Shown here: positions 37,000 through 48,150 of the stretch, one piece after another
Position numbering within the stretch: position 1 is the first letter of the stretch
Layout: each line of letters opens with the position of its first letter
Assembly: GCA_963969395.1 (NCBI GenBank)
Contig: OZ017803.1
Coordinates: forward strand, 15,872,001 to 15,936,000
DNA from: Pseudoscleropodium purum
Taxonomy: Eukaryota; Streptophyta; Bryopsida; Hypnales; Brachytheciaceae
Reading direction: 5' to 3'
Length of the DNA stretch: 64,000 bases
Notes under the pieces: model-generated
Told to the model about the DNA's origin: nothing
Database searches by the model: none
What the model saw: only the letters and a program-made list of their open reading frames with translations
Made by a program: the position numbers and the translations under genes

Positions 37000-38870
37000 G
37001 GTGAAATTCTACATGGAAGTTCATTTGGAGGGGCCCATCCAAGCAACCAGACAACCTCGAGTTTCAGGAAGGGCTCCTTCCATCTAGGCCCTTCAGATGG
37101 TTGGACGGTGGAGATTCTTTGGCCAGGTCTGGTTTGTTGGATGGGTCTGGTTCCTGGCTGCTTGGCTTGGTAACCTGGTTTGTCAGGGTGGGTTTTGAGA
37201 TGCCATGCCATGAACTAAATTGACATTCAACTAACTCAATAAACCAAGTTTCACATGAATTGGCTTGCTATGCTTTAGGTAAGAGGCTCAGAAATGGTGC
37301 ATCTAAGGGCTGGTTCGCCTTTTTCATGTATTTCTTTGGACGGGAATATTTTTAGCTCATTTTTCACACAAAGAAAATTTGATGAGAAATCTAACCCAAG
37401 TGGTTTTGTATTTTTCCAATGATTTTTGAATTACTTATGAATTTTCAAACAAATTGGGTTGTAGGTCCCCATTTGTGACCCTAGGTCTTTCATAAACGGT
37501 TCACTTGCAATTCAAAATAAAAATGGAGAAAACAAAAAGGATGATTGGCTCTTGCAATTAATAATGTTTTTTTTCCTTGATTCATTCAATGATTGTACTA
37601 GTCAATTTCAGAACCAACTCATGTCCATTTCACAAACATTTATAGGGTCCATTCTTAATGCCCGCACCGTTTTACAGCCTCCTACCTTATAACTTAAGCA
37701 GGACACGAAATCCAACCCACGAAGTAGGCTTAGTAGGATAATTTTGGGCGGTTCACTAAAGATAAAAGTAAAAAAAGCCCCCAATTTTGAGCCATATCTA
37801 GGATATGTTCTAGACCCCACCTAGCTAATTTGAGATCTCTGATTGCAAATATGAATTCAAAATTTGCAAAAATAATTTATGTGAAAAATAAAAGAAATTC
37901 CAACATTTTTCTCAAGGTTAAAAAGTCATGTGTTTTCACCTTTCATAGGATGGGTTTAGTGTCTCGCTATTTATAAACTAAAGAAGGTCACAATTTGATC
38001 ATATTCAAACGGATCGTCCTCCCCAATCTCTCAAAGAATTTTTGTGAATTTTAATCATACATTCCATCCTCAAATTGTCAATACCTTAACTTTGAACCCC
38101 TGATGTATATTAACAAATGCATTTGGCATACTTGATATATCACATTGTAGGTTTTATAATATTTCATATATAGTCATCAATATTATAAAGGTATGACAAA
38201 AATCACAATATGATTTCAAGATCTTTATTTAGATTATAGACTCTATCATCATTATTTTACTAATCCATAAACTTTCTATCCCTACTATAGTTTAGAAGAT
38301 TTTCTCCAATGCTCTTGAATACTCTTGAATGTTCTTTTCTTCACATCTTAAGAGTACCTTTTCTTTGCTTGATTATTACTAAATTCCCTCATACAATGTC
38401 ACATGTTTTCACTCTTTATAGTTCCATTTTATATTTAAATTGTACTTTTGAAGTGTGTTAATAATGGAAGAGATAAAATGTAAGATTAAAAATCTAAATA
38501 GTGCTATTCAATTAATGAATAAAAAGTGCATAAAATTACTACTCTTAGAGTTTTACATTTCAACCCATCACAAAAAAATTTTATACATAAATTGTCAATA
38601 TAATATTCATTATCATGTAAAAATTGTAACAAAGTGAAATTCAAAAATTTAAGGATTAATGCAATTTCAATTTTTTCACTATATCAATTGTGACTTCTAT
38701 TTAAGGAAATAGTGACATTAATCAAATTTGACATTTACTTTTAAGTATAATGTCTAAACGACCATCTACCTAAATACAACATTGTAATAATGAAAAATTG
38801 TACCCATTTAAAATTAATTAACATGCACTTATAGCACTAAGTCCTAATGCAAGACCTAATGTCCTAATGC
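37000..38870. other. AT-rich DNA left of the PPR duplicate, no gene seen
   Basis: A slightly GC-richer patch at 37010-37200 contains two overlapping chance ORFs. The rest holds the short repeat at 37365-37470 and nothing else recognised. Confidence 0.4.
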
Positions 38871-38948
38871 AGGTGTCGATCACGCAGAGCACTTCATGGC
38901 ACAGTTCAGGACTAATCTAACTTATTGACTTGCTATGTATCATGCCGG

Positions 38949-39931
38949 GCTACTGGAAATGCACTATCATTTAAGGTGATAGAGAAATTACTGCATGCAC
39001 TAGTAGACGTGGGACAGATGGTGGACGCACTTCATTTGTTGGAGATCAATGGCCTGCAGCCTTTGCAAGTAAGTTAAGTGTCTCTTGGGATTATGAGGAT
39101 ATTATTTTCTTGACTTAGACTCAAAACCGAGCTCTTTAATTGAACGAATCCTCTCCTAACTTGATCTGTAACTGCTCATTGTTTTCTCTTTAATTGTCTC
39201 GGGCTTGCTGCTTTCCTCTTTGAACATGTCTCTAGAGGATGTGTTGTCTGGCAAGACTTACTACATTATTTATTCTCTATTGTATCAATCACAGCCTAAC
39301 GCAAGTTACGTTAGGCTCTATCTCTTTACTGAAGATGTTTTTACATTTTTCTTTTGCCTATCAACGTTGCATTAACACTCACACCATTATAGCTATAGCG
39401 GTGCTTTAGGTTGCGACTCTGCGTAGAACAAGCAGCTACGCTACGAGAGGTTGTGTCCCTTTACGTAGTACTAAGAAAATGTGGAAGGAAGAAACCGGAA
39501 TGGTGATGAAGGAACAATGTCTGTCTTTTCATTTTTTGTATTCTTTAAAGTGGGAGCAACGTTATTCTGTTATCGAGTAAGGGAGCTACTCCAACTTCCT
39601 CACATTAGCTTACATTAGACTCTGTCGATGCAAAGCCTCCTCCCCTGTGGTCCAGAGCTTATAACAACTTGTAGCTGCTAAATATCTTTCGTTGCTTCCA
39701 TTGAGACTAACACAGTTGGTGTGGGTTCTGCAGAGGACTTGGGATCTTGTATTACAGAAGTACGCCTCTTTAGGAGAATATGCGAAGTTGTTGCAACTAT
39801 TGGAGGAGCTAAAAGATGTAGGAGTGACGGCGAGTGCTGTCACGTACTCTGAGCTCTTGAAACAGGTCTCAGAGTCGGAGAAAGCTGTAAAGCTACTCGA
39901 TGATCTCACAGACACTGTTCCTGTTATGTAA
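38949..39931 (+). pseudogene. Duplicated 3' end of the PPR gene (exon 10 and 11 copies)
   Basis: This copies the last two PPR exons and the intron between them. The exon 10 copy (38949-39068) stays open but has about ten substitutions and a 9-nt in-frame deletion. Its splice acceptor has changed from CAG to CGG just upstream (38946-38948). The exon 11 copy (39734-39931) encodes exactly the same 65 residues as the original, with only two differences, both synonymous (TCC to TCG, GAC to GAT). No upstream PPR exons accompany it, so it cannot make the full protein alone. It could serve as alternative terminal exons if transcription of the PPR gene reads through, but nothing seen shows this. Confidence 0.88.
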
Positions 39932-40067
39932 ATATTCTTTTTCTCCTTGTCGTCTCACTTCCCTAGACGTATGCTTTCTCAAGAATGCTGCTCCTTAAAT
40001 TCATAGTTTGGGTACTGTAATGTCCCGTCTCTGCGATTTCGTCCAAAAGTTCAAGAAGAAGATGATG

Positions 40068-40335
40068 CATTAGAAGATTTTTGGGGCCTCTGGATGCCTG
40101 CGAGTTATCACAGCCTGCGAACGTAGGAAACAGGTTCGGCGCAGTGGTTTGACATGGCCGAGACTTTGCCACATCATTGACCAATTTAAAAAAAAAAAAA
40201 ATTTTGGCATTTGGAGACAAATTTTTTTTTAATAAAAAAAAGGTTTAACAATGGGCCGTTCCCCTTGCTGTAGGGAACAGCTACGAGGGAACAAGCTCGA
40301 AATAGGCTTCTGGACCCCCCAAAACTCTTCTAATG
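40068..40335 (+). mobile_element. CATTAGAAG-ended MITE, copy 2 (268 bp), inserted after the PPR duplication
   Basis: It has the same ends and interior as copy 1. It interrupts the duplicated PPR downstream region between AAGAAGATGATG and TGGATG. The original (33328-33345) lacks it. Flanks are TG on both sides. With CT...CT at copy 1, this points to a 2-bp target duplication. Confidence 0.82.
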
Positions 40336-40535
40336 TGGATGTTTAGTTCAAGCATTGAGGGGTAAAAAAAAAGGCATGAATTGTCTTTAACTTTGGAAAG
40401 ATGGGTATTATGTGAATCATTTGCTTAAAAGAAACCAAGAGCACTCATTGGAGAGGTCAAACTATTGTACAAGACTTTCCCTTCTTACACAAAATTTCAA
40501 GGATGAACATTTGCACTTTTGTCCTACATAGAAAG

Positions 40536-42707
40536 ATTCTCTATCATCTATTAGATACTTAGTATACACAACATCGTTATGTAGTTAAGGCACAAATTTT
40601 TTTTTCACACTAACCTCTTGATGAGGTTTTATTCAATATTTGTAACAAAGTGGAGTAATATAGAATGGTCTAAAACCATTCATATGAGTTGATGTGCAAA
40701 GATAGAATCAAGATTACAATGAGTGGTTATTTTCACTTGTAGACAAATGAAAATCATAAAATATTGTAATATTATGTACACAAGGTCATGACCCATTGTC
40801 ATGTTCTCTTCCAAATGGATGGTCACATTTACATCCTACAAATATAGAATAATTTGGAAGAAAATCCAATTCTAGCAAGGTAAAGAAAATAGAAAATAGT
40901 AACTACTTCAATGATGTGTCCTATCTTTTCAAAGTTAAGAATTTTACAATTCTTTACTTATTGACCCCTTTTGGCCATTGGGTTTGTAGTTACTTTTTCC
41001 TTATAATGAAATAATTTTCATTTGTGTCAAAATAAAATTTTAAAAAATAAAATGTTTTTGGTATTACTTTCAATTTATAACATTATAAGTCAGTTGCAAA
41101 AGAGGCACTTTTTACTTGGGAGAAGTTCCAATTATTTGAAGAAATAATGTTTTCAAAAAGATGAAGTAGCTTAACTTTCCTAGCTCTCACAAGGATAATC
41201 CTCCTTATATTCTTAGGAGTCCTAATACTACATGATTTAAACAAAGAGTTATGTTTATCGTTTATATTTGTGTTTAAAAAAAGGAGAGAAAAAACAATAA
41301 GAGTAGCTATGATGGATTTTGTTAAATTTTCTTAGAAAAATTGGTGGCCAAAATGACTTTGTACACAATATTCTTGAAGAAATGGGTTGAGAGTCTTTCT
41401 ACAATATCAAATTATATGAAATTATTTCATCTACAAAGCTACAAGATTATTAGAAGGACTTTCAATTTAACCTTCAAATGATATCTTAGGTCCTAGTAGG
41501 GCCCTCAAGATTGGATTTGATCATCTTTTTTGTGTAGTTTGCATGAAGCTTGATTGTACAAATAACCAATCAATGATGAATTCCACCTTCTTCAAGGCAA
41601 TGGGAAAACTCAAAGCAATTGTACAAAATACTATCAAACTTTCCAGTGCAGAAACCACACATTCATTTGTGATTTGAAATACAAAAATTCATTTGATAGA
41701 TGCATCTCTTGAGAAAGAAAATGATATCAAAAAGTTGGATTGTAGTTGAGTATTAGAAAGCAAGGTGCTCCAATATGAGAGTTACATTTATAAATAAGGT
41801 AAACCATTGTATCTGTGCCATAATGTACCAGGGCTCCACTCCTCTCTATGCTACTAGTGACATTCATTGAAGATTGAATGTTTGAGGGCTTTGTTTCTAT
41901 TTCCTTACTTTTGAATGAGATATGATTGAATGATTTTTAGGCCACCATTTAACATACTCATATCAAAGCCATAAACCATAATCCCTTAATTACAATTTCT
42001 TTATAGTAGATGTCTTGCATTTGATTTTCACTTGAATTTCAAGTATTCAAGGCCAATTGAATTGAAGCATTCATTGCACTTCTATGAGCAATTCCCAATT
42101 ATTGATAAGAGCATTTTGTGCACACATCTATTTGGCTTCAATTTCAATACTAGCTTTCAATTTTTGACCTCAACAGATGCTTTCTCATGTTTATTTTAGC
42201 ACTTTTGAATGGACTTTTTTCACTCAATTTAATTTCCTTTTTGCCTGACCAATGCATGCAATGTTCATCAATGATTTGGATGACCAATAAAATTGAGCTC
42301 CATTTGAATATTTGAATATTGAATTAATTTCAATATTAAAATTCATTTTCAATTGCCCCTAAGATGCAAAAAAAGTTGAAATTATTTAATAAAAAGACCT
42401 TGAACAAATTTCTACTTAGATGGTTTCCAAATTGATGGTCATTTAGTTACAATTCTTTACCAAATAGACCACTACATGTCCCCCTTTTCCCATGCTAGTA
42501 AGAAGGGGAGGTAGTAGTCTTTTGGGTAGGGAATTGTCTTGTACATAGTACATGCTCTTTGATTTGAAATAACCAAGTTTGTAACAATGTTCAAAATGAT
42601 TGATTCCTAACTGCCTCAAAGTTCATAATTTAGATGATGAACAAAATGCTTCAAGGCAATATTTCTTTGAAGCAACTTTTCATTCATCCCAAGCAATACT
42701 TGAATTT
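40536..42707. other. AT-rich DNA, nothing recognised
   Basis: There are no long ORFs, terminal repeats or matches to the families listed here, apart from the flank of element D at its right edge. Confidence 0.4.
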
Positions 42708-42711
42708 TTAA

Positions 42712-44329
42712 TCCCTAAAGGACTAAGGTCCCTTGGGGGATACTACAAGATTCAAAGCAAACTCTTATGATCTCAATTTGTGATATGATTTTTTGAAAAA
42801 AATATTAACATAAAAAACATATTATCTTTGGTTAGGAACATAATATTTATTTTAATCAATGCCTAAGAGCAAAAATTCTGCCTCCAAAAGATCAAATAAA
42901 GGTCATTGGATAACACAAAAAAATACAAAAACTCAAAGTAATTTTTTTGGAAAAATTCTCATAGAAAATACTTTTGTCTATATGAAAATCTTTGATTCAT
43001 TCCATTTGAATTAGTGATGATAAAGTTTTATAGAGTCTTGTTTTAGAGGCAATTGAAGCATCTTAAAAAAAAATAACTTATAAGATTTTTTTTTAATTCA
43101 TTTTCAAAATTTTCAAAAAATTGTGAAATAGAGTTTAGTTTGCTTTGTAGAACAATCTCACCATTGGAATTAGTGTATTTCAATTCCATCTTAAAGCTAT
43201 GAATGATTTAATTTTTCCTTTAATCTTGTCCTTGCATTCATATAACAATTTTTTTAAGAATGAAATCAAGCTTTGTTTTAAAATTCCTAGACTCTCAACT
43301 CAATTCTTCAATATAATTTTTTTTTAAATCAGAATCTATAGTACAAATACTTTAAATTAAGAAGATTCAAACCCAAAAATCTAGTCTAGTGAGGTGCAAT
43401 AAAAATGATTCTTTTCACTTTAAACTCTTATATTTGCAATCTATGCAATCAAAGTTTTTGAAATCTCTACCACACAATTTTATATTAGTCTAGTGCAAGA
43501 TTCTATATCTAATTGTAGGATTTTGCACTAAACTAGTATACAAATTTGTAGAAGAAATTTCAAAATCTTTGACTACATGATTGTAAGATATTTATGTTTG
43601 AAGTAAACAAATCCAAGTTTTTGCATGTTACTTGACTAGATTTTCAAGCTTTGAATCTTCTTAGCTTAAAATTTTTGCAGTACACATTTTGAATTTCTAA
43701 TTTTATACATAGAAGAATTAAGTTGAAAGTTTAGAAAAAACATTTGAAAAAAATATATACTTGAAATTTATTCTTTAAGAATTAATGAAGTAAAATTACA
43801 TATGAGATTGTTCAAAGGAAAAACTAAATTATTAATAGCTCTATTAGATAGAATTTAAAATTACTAATTCTATAGATGAGTTTTTTCTAGCAAGCTAATT
43901 AAATTGTATTGACCTTCTTTTTTAAGTTGTGAAAATTGTATTAAAAAATGAATACTATAGGTTATTTTTTCAATAAGATGCTTAGATTTCCCAAAAAACA
44001 AGATGGTTTGTAACTTTCTCATCACTAATCCAAATCTAGAATGAATCAAATCTTTCCATGTAGATAAAAAATACTTTCTATAAGAAACAAAATTCTATAA
44101 AGTTTATTTTGACTTTTTGTAATTTTTGTGATTTTTTTGGTGATGTCCAACAAACTCCATTAAGGGTGGCATATTTTTTGCTCTCATGCGTTGTTTGAAA
44201 TGAAATCTATATTCTCAGAAAACTAATCTTTTTCTTATCTTCAATAAAATTCACAATAAAAATTGAGACCATAGGAACCAACCCCAAATCCATTTTGTCT
44301 CTAGAAGGGACAATGGGAGTTTAGTAGGA
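42712..44329. mobile_element. Inverted dimer of the TTAA element, copy D (about 1.62 kb palindrome)
   Basis: The left end follows TTAA (42708-42711) and reads TCCCTAAAGGACTAAGG. The right end is diverged (AGTAGGA, then ATAA). The two halves are diverged reverse complements meeting near 43515. TTTGATTCATTCCATTTGAA (near 42988) faces its inverse near 44040, and ATTTTATATTAGTCTAGTGC (near 43477) faces its inverse near 43545. Each half resembles the family's longer portion seen in copies A, C and E. It would fold into a stem of several hundred base pairs if transcribed. Confidence 0.68.
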
Positions 44330-44333
44330 ATAA

Positions 44334-47300
44334 AAACAATTGTTTTTGAAATTATAAGAATAAAAATATGAACATAGTTCCCATAAATAACTTGTTTAAA
44401 CTTTTTTTGTTGGATCTTATTGGAAGTCAAGGTGATTTTAGATTCTCGTTACACTCATTTTTGGGACAATATATATGGATATCTTATAAACTTTCAAAGT
44501 GTTGGAAATCAATGTCTCAAAAACCAACCTTAGATGTACATGTTCAAAATCCTTACATTTTAGACAAGAATCTAAATGAGGCACTATTGTAAACAAATCA
44601 AAGATAGACACAATTCCCTTAACCTTATATGGTGAAAGCATTGCCACTAGTTGTACTCTATTCCACCAAAGTACTAAGTGGCGAGGCACTTACTTACTAC
44701 CTTGTGAGATGTGGTAGTATTGACTCCAATCCTGATGCTCTACACTAACCACCCTTTCAAGTCCTCACTAAAGTTCTTCCCTTCTTTTCACACCTCTCAC
44801 TAGCCTCTACGTCTTTCACTAAGGCCATCATCAAAGTTGACCAAGTTGGCATGAGTGTGAAACTACCCACTACAAAGGCCCTCTGTTGCCGAACAAATGT
44901 GTGTGGAAGTGATGGGAAGAACGACACAACTTCTATTGTGATGGATTGTTGGTGTGGTGTGGTTTCTTCTCACTAAACATGGCAAGCCTAGAGTGGCTTT
45001 GCCACGGCCCAATGGCCATGCTCTTAGTTTACATAGTAGAGTCAATCATAAAGTGATACCTAGTTTGTAAAAGGTGTGTTAGAGAAAGGTTTAACTAAGA
45101 ATAGTACAAAAAAAAACAAAAAAAAAACCACCAAACTTCATCAGACCAAGTTTGGGTGCTTCAAGGAGTTTTGTCTCGTGTTTTTCTTTTGGAAAGAACG
45201 GTGACCATTAAAAACCAAAAGGTTGTCTTGTGTTTTTCTCAAACCGAAGCAGCACCTGGTCCCTCCGATTGCAACACGCTCACTTCACGATTAACTCTTA
45301 TACTGTTTTATCAATTTGTAGTTGATCAATCAAATCTAAACATCATTTGATTCTGAAACTGTAGCTGGTGACGGCTGTCGCAACGAACCTTAAACTGTGG
45401 ATGACTGCTTCCCGATCAGGAAAAAAGTGATCGACTGAGTCCCGACAAGAAACATCTACGTTATAAGATACCTGCGGAACTAAATCTGGAGGAGCCCAGC
45501 CGTGCAGGATCGGAGTTGATCACAAAATAAAACAGACCCAAGCTGATAAGAGTAACCGACTAGCTGACGACCGAAGGACAGACAAGAAGCTCGAGGGCCG
45601 AGCGCGTGAGCTGGGCGTCACTCGTCAGGCGGCCAGACAATGAGTGTGGGTACGTTTCAATTGAAATCATTGTAACGTAATGAAAAAGTTCAAGAGACAG
45701 TCCTCCTGTTGTTACAACCACTCGCATCAGGCGCGGCCTCGTACACTACGCCTTGTTACGGGAGGAAGGAATGGGCCTCTGTCTCCGGCAGTCAGCAAGC
45801 AAGCGCAACGCAAGCTACTGGATAGGGGAAGGTAGGAGGCTCATGAATCGTGCACCTACGAGAAGAGAAAAGAAAAGAGATTTCTGTGGAGAAATCAGTG
45901 CGCACCCAAACGTGTTGACATTTGTTTGTCCGAGACAAAAATGGGAAAGCAGTAGAGTTAAGACAAATAAGGTAACAGGTTCAGAAATCGCCCACGTAAG
46001 AGCTGAAACTAAATTTTGGAGAGGGGTGAAACGTCTTGAAATATTTTTCAGTAGATTTTCCTTGAAAGACAAGAGGAATTGGCATCTGACCCAAGTTGTT
46101 TTATTTTTTTGGAGCTTTCTAAAATTAGTTATGAAATTTTGAAGTTGAAGTGGCATAGGGCTCTAAAATCATCCACCCCCTAAAATGTACATTGTTTGTA
46201 CATCACTAATGGCTATGAAATAGTTACATGTAAAAGCTATGTATCTTTGAATAGGGTGGGCGATTTTAGAGCCTATGCAATTTCAGAGCTTGTTACCTTA
46301 AAACCTCTCTTAGGGCATGGTGCTAAAACCACTAAGAAGAGATGTTTATGTAGTTAGAAAGTTCATAGGAACAAGTGTCTTTTCAGAAAGGTCACAAGAA
46401 CACATGCCTTTCCATCTTGATCGCATGCATAGGCCCACCTACTCTTTGCAAACTATCTTATTGCGTATTATGCAATAACAGAGGTTGCAATAAAAGAGGT
46501 TCTACTTGTTGTAAAGTGTGTTCAATTAAGGACCAAGTGCTACCTGAGTTTGAGAAAAACTCAAGATGAAATTCCTTGGAGCATCAAAACTGGGGTGGTC
46601 TAAATGGACTTTGGTGTTGTGTTTCTTTTGTACTATAGTCTTAGTTAAGCTTTCCTCTAACACCTCTATTTCAAACTAGGGTTCCTTTATGATCAACTCT
46701 AGCGAGTAGCAATTTTTTTCGTAAATTCTTTTACTTAATTTGAATTAAGTACAATATTTTTAAGTGATATATGCATAGGTCGCTATATCTTCATGCTCGT
46801 AGGCTAAAAGTGAGTCCAAAAATTAATTAATATGGTGCTTTGGATGTTCAATTCCCATTCTAAATTTGAATGCATTGTAGTTCTTTAACTACACTTGTAT
46901 TTTAGCCTAAGCGAATTAAAAATTCAATTATGAACAAACAATACATACAATAGTAACAATTGTCATCTCATGATTGTTCTGAAATAAAGCACATGGAACA
47001 ACATTTTTTCACTACTAGAAAATGATGTCCAAATCAACAAAAAATTCACAAGTTTTTATTGATTCAGGTACTATGTTGACTATTTTAACAATTTTTGTTG
47101 ATTTGGTACAAGTTAATAAAATGGTCATAGAATTTATTGATTTGGATAGTACAACATCCAAAACAACAAAAATGTTAACACTTTTTTGTTCATTTGGGCT
47201 TCTAATAGTTTCAAGTAAGTTTTTGTTATTTGGGCAATGCTAAAATTACCATAGATGGAATTCTATACAAAAGAAATGTCAAGTAGACTACGACACAAGC

Positions 47301-47935
47301 AAAATCAACCACTTGGGTAGGACAAAAAAATTTAATTTTAAATTTTAATTATAAGAAAGAACACCTTAATGGTAGTAGAGATGAAATGACAAGCTTTTTA
47401 TACAATAAAGTGGTAGAAGGTAGAACAAACCATATGGGATATGTGGTGATTGTTTCTACTAGTATCTCACTAGAAAAAGTGTCGTCTATTTCAAGGACCT
47501 TGTTCATTGTTTTTGGCCCTTTTAAATTTGATTTTAAAGGACCGAGTGAAATTTGAGCCTCCTACCTTACCTTCACCAAGCCCCACTACAGATTTGGCTT
47601 TTTCACCACCATAGTAGCAGGTTAGCCCAAATAGACAACCTTCGGCCCTAATGTTGGATTCATTTTTCAACCACTTTGAGTCCTCCTTCTAACATGGTCA
47701 AGTTTGTCTACTTGCTCCCAGTTAGCTATGGGAGACCTCATGACCTCTCTCTATGTTGCAACTTTATTTTTGCTCTTCTCACCTTATGTCAAGTTAGTCA
47801 TTGTTGTCCGTCTCTGTGTTGCCTTGTTCCTCCCCTACTAGGCCACTTGTGCCTTGTGGTTTTGTATTTGCCTCTTTGCAATGAAATTTTATTTCATTTA
47901 TGTCAAAAAAGAAGTCTTTCTATCATGAACTTTAG
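44334..47935. other. Mixed AT-rich DNA with a GC-richer island at about 45240-46000
   Basis: The island has ORFs of up to 129 codons (45753-46142) with no recognisable motif and heavy overlap with antisense frames. It could be a decayed gene or promoter fragment. It ends in the short repeat copy at 46085-46140. The rest is AT-rich without features. Confidence 0.35.
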
Positions 47936-48150
47936 CATCTAGGGGTAGGAAATATACAGATGAGGGCATCTCCTATCTAGCTTAGAATTTGCCCCACCAA
48001 ATACAAATCTAACTTTCTATTGTTTTGGAAGTATAGGTTGAAATTTCTATCATTAGAAGTGCATTCAAAAGTACTTGGAATACGTACAAGAAAACTCAAA
48101 TTTAAACATTGGACAAAGAAAATAAACCACTTCATGAGCTAGCTAAAAGA
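47936..48150 (+). repeat. Second copy of the repeat at 36721-36945
   Basis: Same word order as the 36.7-kb copy. The DNA to its right is AT-rich without recognised features. Confidence 0.7.

Larger units (their letters stand above)
38871..40535 (+). repeat. Segmental duplication of 32143-34495 (PPR 3' end and downstream)
   Basis: The segment starts at the shared word GGTGTCGATCA in the intron before exon 10 and runs past the PPR stop codon. Identity is moderate at the left, nearly complete over about 500 bp around exon 11, and moderate again beyond the gene. Two gaps separate the copies. This copy carries an extra 268-bp MITE (40068-40335). The original carries an extra 957-bp TTAA-flanked element (33431-34387). 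Both are therefore younger than the duplication. The copies lie about 6.7 kb apart in the same orientation. Confidence 0.9.

Noticed and set aside
45753..46142. 129-codon ORF in the GC-richer island
   Set aside because: It shows no domain, no splice context and an equally long antisense ORF, and its end runs into a dispersed repeat.
47013..47480. CACTACTAGAAAATGATG near 47013 as the left end of a transposon
   Set aside because: A convincing inverted right end with matching flanks could not be found.
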